From NCBI RefSeq assembly GCF_036898095.1, contig NC_090765.1, positions 33,995,507 to 34,059,506 on the forward strand: 64,000 nucleotides of DNA. The letters run 5' to 3'. The notes below the pieces were generated by a model. That model was not told the origin of the DNA. It saw only the letters and a list, made by a program, of their open reading frames with translations, and did not search any database. Positions 10,858-20,790 of this stretch are shown here, piece by piece. Both the position numbers and the translations under genes were made by a program. Origin of the DNA: Palaemon carinicauda (lineage: Eukaryota > Arthropoda > Malacostraca > Decapoda > Palaemonidae). Numbering within the stretch: the stretch's first letter is position 1; every line of letters starts with the position of its first letter.

Positions 10858-13002
10858 CTAACCCTGCACTTTGTCATGAGGCTTTTCATTCAGCAGTAAT
10901 TGATGCGCTAGCTGTTTGGGGGTCATGGCAGCTAATCTAGGTTGGGGCTTCTTTTCCGAGTTCTGATTGTTGATAGTTCTCCTGGCATTTTTGCTGTTAT
11001 CGGTCATATCTATGGAAGTTATGACTGTGCCAGCATTCTTTTCTTTCGTTGCTGATTGAGGCTAGAAGGGCCTTCCAAGTTCCACGGTGCTTTCGACAAA
11101 GGAATCTTCATTATATGCCTGAGTGTACTCCGTGTATTAGTCTTTTGATTATTCGTTGAGACCTGCAATGGTGTAGCTCTTCCTGCAGCCTCTAAGGATG
11201 TGTTTATTTGAAGCTTCCCAAAAACAGTGATTGGAAGCCATTGTAGTGCTGTGGGACTCGGCTGTTATTGGATATCAATCTCCAGGTCTTACTCGAAGCT
11301 TTCCAATTTTGCCTTGCACAAGTTGAATCTTGGTCTAGGTTTAGTTTGTTGGGGTCTGATCACAGGCTTGTGTCTATTATTATTGGTCGGTGTTGCAATT
11401 TTGGTATAGGGTCACCAATCTATTTTACAGTATCATCGTAATGTCTTGAGGCAAGTGCTAAGTCAGGGTTATATCTCCATCTCCAGCGTGTGCTCTGAAA
11501 GGATACTTTATCCTTTGCATCATGCAGGATTGTTAGGTCATGGGTTGCGACCAAGTTTTCGACGGCCTCACCATTACTGTTTGTATGGCTGTACCCTCAG
11601 GAGGTGCTTTGGCTATTGAAGTCATTAATTATAAGACATGAGTTGCTTCCTAGTTGGTAAGTTTTTGTCCATGGGAAGTTTGTTGTTGGTGGTTTATACA
11701 CATTCGTGGTGGTAATGTGTTCAGTGTTGCATGAGATGAAATCTTAATACTGTATGGTTTTTAGTTGTACAGTACTATACAGTACTGTATAGCAGAAATT
11801 ATGACAAAGTTAATTTTTCTAAAACTGTATCGTTAATAATTCTTAGTATAAATATACAGAAATAAAAAACTGACTTTTGAGTTGATTAAATAATTTATCG
11901 AAATGAAATTGTTCTTGAAAATAATTCAACAAAGACTGGTCAGTATTAACAGATTTGTGAGTGTTAGCAGCTACTAGGAGTTGATCTAATTAAAAATTAA
12001 GCCCTTGGGCTTATAGCATCTTGCTTTTCAAACTAGGGTTGTAGCCTAGCTTGTAATAATAATACATACATATACCAAGGCCCTTCCCCCAATTTTGGGG
12101 GGTAGCCAACATCAACAAATGAAACAAAAACAAAAAAGGGGACCTCTACTCTCTATGTTCCTCCCAGCCTAACAAGGGACTCAACCGAGTTCAGCTGGTA
12201 CTGCTAGGGTGCCACAGCCCACCCTCCCCCATTATCCACCACAGATGAAGCTTCATAATGCTGAATCCCCTACTGCTGCTACCTCCGCGGTCATCTAAGG
12301 CATCGGAGAAAGCAGCAGGGCCTACCGGAACTGCGTCACAATCGCTCACCATTCATTCCTATTTCTAGCACGCTCTCTTGCCTCTCTCACATCTATCCTC
12401 CTATCACCCAGAGCTTTCTTCACTCCATCCATCCACCAAAACCTTGGCCTTCTTCTTGTACTTCTCCCATCAATAATAATAATAATAATATTCTTTATTT
12501 GGGAAAATGGATTGTCTCTATGTACTAACTTCTTACTGAGAATTAAGTAAAGAGCACAGGATTGGTCATGAGTGTTGAATTTCATTTGTTTGGATATTTT
12601 TAGTTTATACATTGAGGATAAACGTTGAATTCCTTACTGTGTGATGTAGACCCAGGATGTTCTACATTTAACTTTACATTGTACAGTATGTCTGTATAAG
12701 ACTTTCATAATGTTTTGGATGACAAAGTTTTTTTTTTCTGTTTCGTGTCATCTTCATCAAAGGTTGGTCTTGATATCTTACGATGATGAAAATTATATGT
12801 CTTTAAAACTTTGTTGAACATTAATGGTATTGAATTTCTTTCAATTACATTAATGGTATTGAATTTCTTTCGATTGCAGTTCGTGTATGTGAATCAATGC
12901 TTTGCTCCAGCTCCAGACCAGATAATTAGAAACCTGTACGAATGCTTCGGTTCAGATGGCAAGTTAGTTTTGCACTACTGCAAGACACAGGCATGGGGCT
13001 GA
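5060..13002 (+). CDS. ATG12: ATG12, ubiquitin-like autophagy protein (three exons)
   Basis: The coding sequence is join(5060..5159, 8165..8301, 12880..13002), 119 residues plus stop. ATG12 is a ubiquitin-fold modifier. It is activated by ATG7, passed to ATG10 and conjugated through its C-terminal glycine to a lysine of ATG5; the ATG12-ATG5-ATG16 complex then promotes LC3/ATG8 lipidation on the growing phagophore. The family is identified by [15 protein letters not shown] and KKWAVEG (first strands of the fold), [15 protein letters not shown] (helix), [30 protein letters not shown] and the terminal QAWG, all closely matching the animal protein as I recall it. The first 33 residues are acidic and Thr/Gln-rich, as expected for the variable disordered N terminus. 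Intron 1 is phase 1 (AAAAAGA|GTAAGC, TTTCAG|TTGAT) and intron 2 is phase 0. Length lies between the fly protein (about 111) and the human one (140). No stop or frameshift is seen. Exon 2 uses a weak donor (GTTGGT). Confidence 0.93.
5239..5656. mobile_element. G-rich inverted-repeat MITE in ATG12 intron 1
   Basis: The left side reads CTTAGAGTACTGCAGTGTAAGGGGGG and the right side, reversed, CTTAGAATACGGCAGTG then TAAGGGGGG (both beginning at the same point). Inside these, TAGGTAAATATACGGCTTGTAGG at the left pairs with CCTACAAGCCGTGTCCTTACC at the right. There is no ORF. Related halves lie at 5824-5960, 6840-6950 and 22,420-22,655, so it is a dispersed family of terminal-inverted-repeat elements. 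Superfamily not determined. Confidence 0.65.
5824..6950. mobile_element. larger or composite relative of the G-rich MITE
   Basis: The left end (GGGGTTTATGTATGATAACG, then GGCAGTGTAAGGGGGGTCGC, GTAGGTTAGGTTAGGG) and the right end (ACCTACCAGCCATGTCCTTACC, AACCCCCCTGGGCCTGTCAT) have the same order and opposite orientation as the family termini. The roughly 850-base middle (6000-6840) encodes nothing recognisable. It may be a longer internal deletion derivative, or two half elements flanking intron sequence. Confidence 0.4.
6951..8164 (+). other. remainder of ATG12 intron 1, unassigned
   Basis: AT-rich intron with a T tract near 7165-7177. No exon, RNA or repeat was recognised. The acceptor is TATTTTATTTCAG at 8152-8164. 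Confidence 0.5.
8165..8301 (+). CDS. ATG12: ATG12 exon 2
   Basis: 137 bases complete the Ile codon and encode 45 residues from [20 protein letters not shown] to LEPSESL. This covers the N-terminal beta hairpin and main helix of the ubiquitin-like fold. The acceptor is TTTCAG; the donor TTG|GTTGGT is a poor match to GTRAGT, but it is the only one that keeps frame with exon 3. Confidence 0.92.
8566..8765. repeat. dispersed repeat fragment shared with 14,855-15,060
   Basis: The order TCCTCACCTGGCT, TTTTAATCTTT, then a diverged block with TTTCC(C/T)(A/G)ATAAC is shared with the segment starting at 14,865. The class is unknown. Confidence 0.35.
8885..9302. repeat. 51-bp minisatellite, about eight units, in ATG12 intron 2
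   Basis: Units begin with GGCGGCTATCTCCA(G/C)TTTTG at 8890, 8941, 8992, 9043, 9094, 9145, 9196 and 9247. Variation between units is limited to a few bases (AGTTTTG or ACTTTTG; CCCTTGCAC or CCCTTTCAC). The last unit has an internal duplication (CCCACTCTTGCCCACTTTTA). The 51-base period is divisible by three, so several frames on both strands stay open. No evidence that any is translated. Confidence 0.93.
9665..11745 (-). pseudogene. LINE with AP endonuclease and reverse transcriptase, antisense in ATG12 intron 2
   Basis: On the reverse strand the domains run in the expected order. The endonuclease (about 11,745-11,380) gives [44 protein letters not shown], and [10 protein letters not shown], matching the NVYKPP..GDFNSH..YNPDL pattern. 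The RT fingers (about 10,650-10,440) give [17 protein letters not shown] and [12 protein letters not shown]. The palm (about 10,175-9920) gives [10 protein letters not shown] and [13 protein letters not shown], where the usual YADD is changed to DADT. The thumb end (9891-9670) gives [16 protein letters not shown] and [17 protein letters not shown]. Many stops and frameshifts separate these, and the second catalytic Asp is lost, so it is inactive. A 43-base T tract (10,813-10,855) interrupts it. RT/EN identity is secure. Clade (Jockey- or RTEX-like) is not. Confidence 0.85.
10813..10855. repeat. (T)43 homopolymer
   Basis: A pure T run lies inside the antisense LINE. It could be the poly(A) tail of a small retrocopy inserted in reverse, but I see no partner target duplication. 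Confidence 0.9.
12001..12064 (+). repeat. (TAA)-tailed retroelement, terminal 60 bases only
   Basis: CCCTTGGGCTTATAGCATC, AACTAGGGTTGTAGCCTAGC and a short TAA run. This is a very short 5'-truncated copy. Confidence 0.65.
12065..12475 (-). pseudogene. LINE 3' end fragment (RT C-terminal tail)
   Basis: Reverse-strand translation reads [20 protein letters not shown] then [21 protein letters not shown]. This is the arginine-rich GRPRxxWxDx tail that follows the RT in many decapod LINEs. The region 12,065-12,340, rich in CCC and containing AATTTTGGGGGGTAGCC, would be its 3' UTR. It contributes nothing to ATG12, in whose second intron it lies. Confidence 0.6.
12476..12817 (+). other. 3' part of ATG12 intron 2, unassigned
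   Basis: A short AAT run, then AT-rich sequence. No exon seen. Confidence 0.5.
12818..12875 (+). repeat. 29-bp tandem duplication at the exon 3 acceptor
   Basis: ACATTAATGGTATTGAATTT followed by CTTTC(A/G)ATT occurs at 12,818-12,846 and again at 12,847-12,875. The second copy runs directly into GCAG and exon 3, so the pyrimidine-rich acceptor environment has been doubled. Only the second copy carries the AG. Confidence 0.9.
12880..13002 (+). CDS. ATG12: ATG12 exon 3 (C terminus and stop)
   Basis: 40 codons from [14 protein letters not shown] to TQAWG and TGA. It holds the C-terminal strands of the ubiquitin fold and the exposed Gly that forms the isopeptide bond with ATG5. No residues follow the glycine, so no protease maturation is needed, as is usual for ATG12. 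Confidence 0.95.
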   Translation, partial: FVYVNQCFAPAPDQIIRNLYECFGSDGKLVLHYCKTQAWG

Positions 13003-13170
13003 TGTTCAAACTTGTATCTTTCTCTTGTTGCTTTGATTTTTTATGAACATTAATCTCTTCCATGTGATAGACTGATTACATTGCAAGGATAGATTTTTTA
13101 CATTTGGAGCTAAACATAATTCCTATTATTTATCAAATATTTTTTGTGTATTTTGAAAATGTAGCTATCA

Positions 13171-13176
13171 AATAAA
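13171..13176 (+). terminator. ATG12 polyadenylation signal AATAAA
   Basis: A canonical AATAAA lies 169 bases after the stop codon, giving a 3' UTR of about 190 bases. It is the first such hexamer downstream on this strand. Confidence 0.6.
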
Positions 13177-13366
13177 GGATTAATTTTAATCGTAACTTTC
13201 ATCATTTGCAAAGTATTTCTAGAAACATTAATCAGGTTTCGTTTGATTTATGACAATGAACAGTTTTCTGTAAAGAATGTACTTTTTACCTTTGCATACC
13301 AAAGGTCTTCTACTTAAATACATTTTCCTGAGCATTCCGTCTACATCCTTCAACTAGTGTTGCAAC

Positions 13367-13677
13367 TTAACCCTTTTCCCCCCGGGCTATTTGGAAATTT
13401 CCAACCCTTAAACCCCAAGGGGTTATTTTTTTCCCAGCACATTTTGCAGTATATTTTTTTTAAATTGCTCTAACATCCTTAGTTTTTGTCATAGAGAGGT
13501 CAGGTTGGTCTCATTCTCTTGGAAAATGCCTGAATTTTCTCAAAAAATTATCAAAAATATGAAAAAAAAAAAATTTTTATAGCAATTTTTTGCAAGGACG
13601 TACCGGTACGTCCATGGGGGTAAAGGGATGGCTTTTGTGAAACGTACCAGTACGTCCTTTGGGGGTAAAAGGGTTAA
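13367..13677. mobile_element. piggyBac-like MITE, copy 1
   Basis: Flanked by TTAA at both ends, with terminal inverted repeats starting CCCTTTTcCCCCC / GGGGGTAAAAGGG. A TTAA target and CCCT termini are the hallmark of the piggyBac superfamily. The interior has an 18-base perfect palindrome GGACGTACCGGTACGTCC (13,596-13,613) and no ORF. A second copy, nearly identical over 300 bases, lies at 30,280-30,587. Confidence 0.8.
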
Positions 13678-14854
13678 CAGAGGCATTTGAGGCTTTTGCT
13701 TTCCACATTCAAAAGTGACATCTCGGCTTATCTGATGCATCAGTAGCCACGACTCCTAGTGGGTAACAAAGACCATGTACAGTATTATAACCTAAATGTG
13801 AACATTTTTATATGCCAATAGTAATTCCACTTAATGTTTAGTCTAATTTAAACTGTGCTTTTAACATTCAAGAGTTTTATTGATTATGTATCATGTTTTA
13901 AAAGGTGCCTCAGAAAGAGACCACCATTATAATGTATCTGGTAAGTACAGAAGTGTGAGTAGACACTTATAAATGTAATTAATTATCAAGGAAATGAAAC
14001 CAGAGTCTAGTAGAATATAATCCATATTAACAACTGGTATCTGATGGGGTGGTGGATAAGTGACATGAAAACTTATACAAAAAAATTATTTAGATGAAGA
14101 CTTATATCATTAGTATCATCAGGTTTAGAAAAAAGCAATGTAAAAATGTCATAATTATAAGAAAAAATAAATCTGCATAGTGTACGTGAATCCATGATTA
14201 ACCACTTAATATCTAATGAGATGGTGGAAGAAGGATTTGAAGACATTGGAAAAATTATTTTGTAAATATCCAATATGTATTTTGATGTTGGCTGATAAAA
14301 TACAGTAAAATAATGTTTTGACAGCCAGTAGCTAGGCCTGTTCTCATTTGTTTTACCCCATATTGCTATGATTCTTGCTATGTTACATATGAATTATTTG
14401 GCCTAGGGCAAAACTCAGCAACTTACCCATTGGTTAGTCTAGGTTTTTGTCACTCCCCTGATTTATTTTATTGAGACCCTTTTCCATCTTTCTTTATCTC
14501 TATACTGTTGCTCTCCTTTCCATTTTTGAATCCTGTTAGAAATTTGCTATTTACCTAAGTTATTATCCTTAATTTAGGTTTAAATGCTATTGAATGTTAT
14601 GGCTGGGTGCCATTTCTGTGATCAGGGAACCAGTTTGGTATGTTTATCTTTCAAGAGATTGTTGTAGTTCTATTAATCACTTTTCATTCATTAAACTTTT
14701 CTCTTCCTTTAATATGAGTATGCTGAATATGGAAACAGATGTTAAAACTTTCAGGTGAGGGTAGTTACTGCTGGGTGGGTGGTGGGGAAGCCCTCTCCAC
14801 CCAGGAGGCCACTGAGTGCTCACTTTGTTTTCTGTCCCTGGATAGTACAGACAT
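13678..14854. other. unassigned AT-rich stretch downstream of ATG12
   Basis: No gene or repeat family was recognised. Open frames are short and uninformative. Confidence 0.4.
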
Positions 14855-15060
14855 ACTTTCGGCATCCTCACCTGGCTGTTTTAATCTTTCTCTTTTTCCT
14901 TTAAGTAACTGTCGGTAGGTCATCTTTGGCAAGGAATATATAGAAGGAAGGATGGATTTCCAGTGGTTTCCCAATAACCGTAGCTTTGCGACAGTTTTCT
15001 GTGCAAACCTGCTGATATCCACATTCTTGTTCATGGTAGACAGAATTCCTGTCTGCTGTT
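14855..15060. repeat. dispersed repeat fragment shared with 8566-8765
   Basis: Shares the CCTCACCTGGCTGTTTTAATC core and a similar downstream block with the copy in ATG12 intron 2. Class unknown. Confidence 0.35.
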
Positions 15061-15292
15061 CATTCCCTGGTATGTATGGCCTGGTGACAACAATAACTTA
15101 TTCTTAAGGAGGTTGGCTATCCTTAGTCATTGATTTACACTGATGGAGGAAGAAGGTTTTACGGCCGCTTCCTTCGGTGTATCCTGTTCCAGGAAAAGCA
15201 CGAAAGATGTATCACCAGGTCGTACCATTTCTTCATGGAGTTCTCTAAGTTTGCTGATACAAGTAGAAGGAAATTCTCAGTCAAAAGGGTTG

Positions 15293-15605
15293 TGGTGGCC
15301 GATATGATAACGTCCCTGACTGGTGAACGCCTGACTGGGGTTTGAGTTCCGCTCAAACTCATTAATTTATTTGGTGACTGCAACCTCACCATCCTTGGGG
15401 AAGCCTATAGGTCTATCTGCTGAGTCATCAGCAGCCATTGCCTGGCCCTCTTTGGTCCTAGCTTAGATGGAGAGGGGCTTGGGTGCTGATCATATGTATA
15501 TATGGTCAGAATCTAGGCCATTGTCTTGCTTGATAGGGCAGTGTCACTGTCCCTTGCCTCTGCCATTCATGAGCAACCTTTAAACCTTTAAATGGGTTAC
15601 TTCCA
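15293..15605 (+). mobile_element. tRNA-derived SINE, copy 1
   Basis: The head TGGTGGCCGATATGATAACG, with B-box-like GGTTTGAGTTCC (15,339-15,350), imitates a tRNA with its A and B promoter boxes. The body is CAACCTCACCATCCTTG, CTGCTGAGTCATCAGCAGCC, ATTGCCTGGCCCTC and CTGCCATTCATGAG, ending in TTTAAACCTTTAAA. Five further copies with the same body are in the window, which establishes it as a dispersed family of about 310 bases. Confidence 0.8.
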
Positions 15606-18600
15606 TTGGCAGGGCTGGTTCTCAGTAGGTCACCGTCTTTCTATTTTTTACAAGAAGAGATATCACTCAAAGCTTCAGAAGACTATTTTCAATTGGTCGA
15701 GCATTCAGAAGGTTGGAGCTTTTTATCCTGTCAGATAGCACTTGTGTTCAGTCTCATGTGAGACCAAGCAGTATTAGCAAGAGCGTAAGCTCCTATGCCT
15801 TAGCACATAGTCATTAGTAGTGCATATTCAGTCTCTCGCTTACAGAGAAAGATATTGCTCGGATCCTCAGGAGACTTTGTATTTGATCTTCATGGACTTT
15901 TTCATCTAAGCAGTAGTATCGGAAAAATCATACTTAAACTAGGAAGATCAATCGCACTTCCCCTAGCCAGCCTTCTTTAGAGGCAAAACTTGTTGCCCAA
16001 GAGGGGCATTCTCATGAAGGAACAAGCCACAAGAGCTTCCTTAATTGGGTCAGGATCCTTCTGATGTCGGTGATTGACCAAATAAGGAACCACTCATCTA
16101 ATGCCGATATGATAAGTTATACCAAGAGCTTCTCCATCTGAAGGGAAAGGATTGTATAATCACAATTAATCATCTAAGAAGTCAATGTTTGGTCTAGGAA
16201 AGCTGTTCACCTGAGACAGTGCAAACAGCATCTTTCACATTGGTTTCACCTTCTAGTGACAAAATTCAAAAGTACTAATCATTGGCAAATCAAGAAGTAA
16301 CAACCAATATCCACCTAAACTTTATCAGGTTCAAAGAGCAACCTTCATCAGCCTACCGCTAGGCACACAAACATTAACCAACTTCAATTACACCGGTAGG
16401 CAATGAGCTCCAAATACATGAACATTGACTAGGGACAACGCACCCTTGTGACAACAGGGAATGGGAAAGGCCAGTACAATCCCCAACCTTCCCTTATCTT
16501 CTGCACTCTGATTAACCTCAATGGTGCCAATCAGTGACAGTGCTGTCACTGACTCCCAAAAGAAATGATAGGTAAGACAAGGAACCAAGCAATAGGTCTC
16601 CTACCTAACTGCACCTTTTGTCAACAACTTCCGTAAGGGAAGTGCCTAATGAAGAGAAAGGGGAAGGAGAAATCACTGACACTCTCAAATGTTCACACTC
16701 ATGGGCACATTATGCATGCCTGGCAGACAATGAAGATTACTATTGGACACTAAGGAAAGAGCGAATACTCGAGGCTGCAATGCGAATTTCCTTTTTGAAG
16801 AAGGGAAATGCTTAGCAAACCAAGTAACGCTTCAAAAGAAGTTAATTAGCTCTGATTGACAGTGTGATCTCTTCAGGAGTACAACATTTTTGGTAGGGGA
16901 ACTGTGCATGGATAATCCCACCCTTCAGAAGGGAAACTGTGTAAATTTCTGTCCTGCACAAGATACCCAACATGTGGGACAAGGTTTGTATTGTCAAAGG
17001 AATAAATTTAATTTTACCAGATGTTCAACATCCATGTGTTTCTGCTGTTAAGTGAAAGTGCTCACAAAACACAGGTAAAAATACACTACCACAATTAAAG
17101 TAAGAAAAGAGCCAACATTTGCAAGAGCAGCAATGATTATGTCTGTATTCTTTGGACCCAAAGACCAAAAGAATCTGATACAGTAGTGCAGGATGTTGAT
17201 CCCCCATCTACTTTGTTAAGATTCAATGGCCATTACAGTTTGTGATAGAGATGTACAGTACTCCTATTTAAAGGATGATGGTTTTTATATGTGTAGGAAC
17301 AAATTACTGTAAATGGTTGATACTTCTGGGTTATCTTTCCATAGTCCAGTTAGATAGGATCAATTTGGTTCTGTTACAGTTGCCCACCTTATGTGGAACA
17401 CGGGCTCATGCGCAGGCAGCTCATAAAGATACGGTCAGTCAGAGGAGTGATTACGTACATAGGAAATTCCTTCTCACTAGTTGATATGCAAACGGGAATG
17501 GAAATCTGATTGGTATAATCTTCAATTGTCTATTTCTGGTAACCTGAACCATATCAAATGACAAAAGCTTTAGTCATTTGTAGAAGGCATGTGCTTGTTG
17601 CTTGTAACTCTCTTGAAATATAATTTTTTAAGTCTAAAAATTATTGAAAATCACTTCTTCAATGACATGGGTCACACCTGGCTCCCTTTCAAGGTACACC
17701 AATGTGTCTGGGTGCATTGGTTGACAAGTGCTGGCCTAGATGGAGGCTGTGGTCTTGTGCATCGAAGCTTGTTGACAAACCATCAGGAAAGGTAAGGACT
17801 ATTGAATCTAGAGTTCCCAGAAATACAAACTCTTAAAACAGAGAAGGGAGGTGATGTATTTGACCGAGAAGGGTTGCGTTCCGTGCCAGGAAGCCAATAC
17901 TTGTCACCACTGATTGACCAAGAAAGGAGTGAGTCCCTATAGCCTTCCTCTGATGATCAGCATGGTTCTGTTACTTGGAACCAGGTGGAGTGCAGCCTGA
18001 TAATCAGAAGCATGTGGGATGCAACATAGTACTTTTAAGCATGAGGAGGCTACTCGGTACTTGGAAAAATAAGTGTGGCTCGGTGCTAGTCTCCATGGGA
18101 AGCACGTTGTGGGGCTCAAGATTGATTGATTGATTATTAGGTATTATCTGGCATCATAACCAGGGCTCAAGAAAGAATGGTACTATGGTAAGAGTAGAGT
18201 TAACCCCCAATAGGAACAAGGTAGCCCACAATTATGCCCTCTACAAAAATAACACAACACATGGGTATTTGAAAAGTTTTTATGTTCATAGGAACAAATT
18301 TCAAGCACAAAATTACCACCTTAACAAACTAAAGAAGAAAAGATCCAGATGTTAAAAGAAGGAAGCAACAGCGATCCGTAATGGTTGCGGCCAAAATCAA
18401 AAGTGGCGTGGCCCCGTCAAGTAGGTAGGTGGCTCCCCATCAACTACCTGTAGTTAATTATCATAACCTTGATAGCAATAGCCCTATCCTCTCATACTAA
18501 GTTTGCATGAATTTGTTTGGAACTGTGATAATAATGCAAGCAGAGTCAGCACATAGACAGTGCACATAGAACCATTAGTAAAATTTTATAGGATTCCTGT

Positions 18601-18714
18601 TTTCAAATTGATCAAATTTTCTTATACATACTTGGCACATTGTTTGTACTTAGGATATACAGTAGGCTACATGTATAGCATATACAGAAAGTATTTAATC
18701 AGATGGTCCTATAA
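15606..18714. other. unassigned 3.1-kb stretch
   Basis: I see no recognised gene, repeat family or structural RNA. Short frames such as 16,618-16,815 (65 codons) have no motif and no supporting splice context. Confidence 0.4.
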
Positions 18715-18960
18715 CAGTATTAACTTATGCATCTGAAACTTGGAGCCTTATAACATAAGCTAGTCACATTTCAAAGAGCTATGGAAAGAATAATGATGGG
18801 AATAACACTAAGAGATCGAAAAAGAGAAACATGGATGTGAAAGCAGACTAAAGTAGAGGATATTCTAACAACATGTAAGGAAAAGAAATGGACATGGGCA
18901 GGATGTATAATGAGAATGACAAACAACAGATGGACATTAAGAATAATGAGTCCCTAGAGA
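18715..18960 (+). pseudogene. LINE RT C-terminal remnant
   Basis: Translation gives YASETWSL, LVTFQRAMERIMMGITLRDR and EKKWTWAGCIMRMTNNRW. This is the R.MER.MLGI.LRD / W.W.GH..R..D.RW signature found after the RT domain of RTE-like LINEs. A stop (TGA) interrupts it after ETWM. The upstream RT core is absent. Confidence 0.65.
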
Positions 18961-19439
18961 TTGTAAAAGAATTCATCCCGTGAAAAACATTCATAACTAC
19001 TTAACATTTTCTTTTGCAATTGGAATTGCAGTTGGAATGGTAGAAATGGAAAAAAGTGGGAGGTAAATGAAAAAAATATATATTATTGGAAACCTAAAAA
19101 TGCATTGTAGAATGTAAATTCATATTACGAGGACAACTTCAAATGTAAATGGAAATTTGGATGATGACAAGATTAAAATAGGATTGAACCTGGAAAAAGA
19201 ATACTGTATCATTTTAATGAATTTGGTATCAAAAGTGGAATTTTATGTAGATTAATGTATCCAAAATCCTTTCAAAGTTGCTTTTGGGGAAACTATTTTA
19301 CAGTTACTTGTGTCATCTTTTGTACAATTTCAAGATTATCACCAATAGAAAATTAACCTGAAATCTCGATTTCCTTCCGTTCTTAATTTACAGATTTACA
19401 AGCACCAAGAATTTTATGAAAGTTTAAATTTTAGTAGAA

Positions 19440-19620
19440 AGGTAACGTGTTGCCTAGCATTCACATGGCAGCAGATCGATCCCAGCCCGGGACTGTGAGT
19501 TTTAAGTTGTTTACTAGGGAAGCCACTGCTGTGGTTGGGCACCACAATGTGTGCGTTGGGCTTCCCCGGCTGACGTTCTGGTGAGTATCTATTCTGATAA
19601 AACTGCCACTGGAATCAGAC
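19440..19620 (+). mobile_element. possible second tRNA-like SINE
   Basis: GGTAACGTGTTGCCTAGCAT and CAGATCGATCCCAGCC are placed like A and B boxes, followed by a GC-richer 100-base body. Only one copy is visible here, so the call is weak. Confidence 0.3.
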
Positions 19621-19834
19621 ACATATAGCTTTTTTTTTTTCTCTTTTTTCTTAACTGATTTTATTTATTGCAGTTAAACGAAACTTTAGTTTTGCATTTA
19701 AAAACTGTTTTCTTAATTAAAGATTACATTGAATTGATCATTTTACTTGAATAGGCCTACTATTTTTTTCCTAGCTGAAAATCAGTTTCATTCACACCGT
19801 TATTTTTGTAGATTTCAGTCATGGCTGAAGAAGA

Positions 19835-19835
<1 letters not shown>

Positions 19836-19897
<62 letters not shown>

Positions 19898-20120
19898 AAT
19901 CTAGGCAACAACCCTAGTTGGAAAAGCTAGATGTTATAAGCTCTTGTGCTCAGACAGAGAAAAAATAGCCCAGTGAGGAGAGAAAACAAGGAAATAAATA
20001 AACTGCTAGAGAAGAATAAACAACATTAAATAAGATCTTTCATATATAGGCCTAAACTATATAAAGACTAAAATACTGGAGGAAGAGAAATAAGAAAGAA
20101 TAGCGTACCCGAGTTGATAT
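19836..20120 (-). repeat. (TAA)-tailed retroelement, reverse copy
   Basis: An ATT tract (19,836-19,896) is followed by CAACCCTAGTTGGAAAAGC and a body with CTATATAAAGACTAAAATA, ending near 20,120. Confidence 0.7.
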
Positions 20121-20254
20121 TTAGATTATATAATGTAATTTGGTTGATACGATTTTGTTTAATATAACTTGCAATATTCAAATTTGATTAACAAATCTAC
20201 GTGACATGAAAACTTCATAATACTATAATTGTCCAATAAGTTTACTGGTTCTAA

Positions 20255-20378
20255 ATGTAATATAGGTTTCCTTTCCTTTCCTCGCTGTGCTATTTTCCCT
20301 GTTGAGGCACCTGGGCTTCTAGTATCCCGCTTTTCTAACTAGGGTTATAGCTTAGCAAGTAATAATAATAATAATAAT

Positions 20379-20427
<49 letters not shown>

Positions 20428-20428
20428 G
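20255..20428 (+). repeat. (TAA)-tailed retroelement, forward copy
   Basis: CCTTTCCTCGCTGTGCTATT, GGGCTTCTAGTATCCCGC and ACTAGGGTTATAGCTTAGC, then TAA repeats (20,361-20,428). It is immediately followed by another copy, giving a tandem pair. Confidence 0.75.
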
Positions 20429-20439
20429 TATCTGTCATG

Positions 20440-20700
20440 TCATGGAGTTCTCTTGCTTGAGGGTACACTCAGACACACTATTCTATCTTATTTCTCTTCC
20501 AATTGTTTTGTTTAAGTTTTTATACTTTATATATATATATGGAAAAACTACTTTAATTTTGCTACTGTTCTTGGAATATTTTATTACTTTTCTTTTAATT
20601 CATTTAACCTTGTTTCCTTGCCCTACTGGGCTATTTTCCCCTGTTGGAGCCCTTGGGCTTATAGCACCCTGCATTTCCAGCTTGTGTTGTAGGTTAGCTT

Positions 20701-20787
<87 letters not shown>
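20440..20787 (+). repeat. (TAA)-tailed retroelement, forward copy (longer)
   Basis: Begins GTTCTCTTGCTTGAGGGTAC, continues through the usual landmarks and ends in TAA repeats (20,702-20,787). The upstream landmark identifies it as the non-autonomous version. Confidence 0.8.
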
Positions 20788-20790
20788 TCA

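Noticed and set aside
15293..15350. tRNA gene
   Set aside because: A and B boxes are present but the cloverleaf is not intact, and the same head is attached to the same 3' body in several copies, so it is a SINE.
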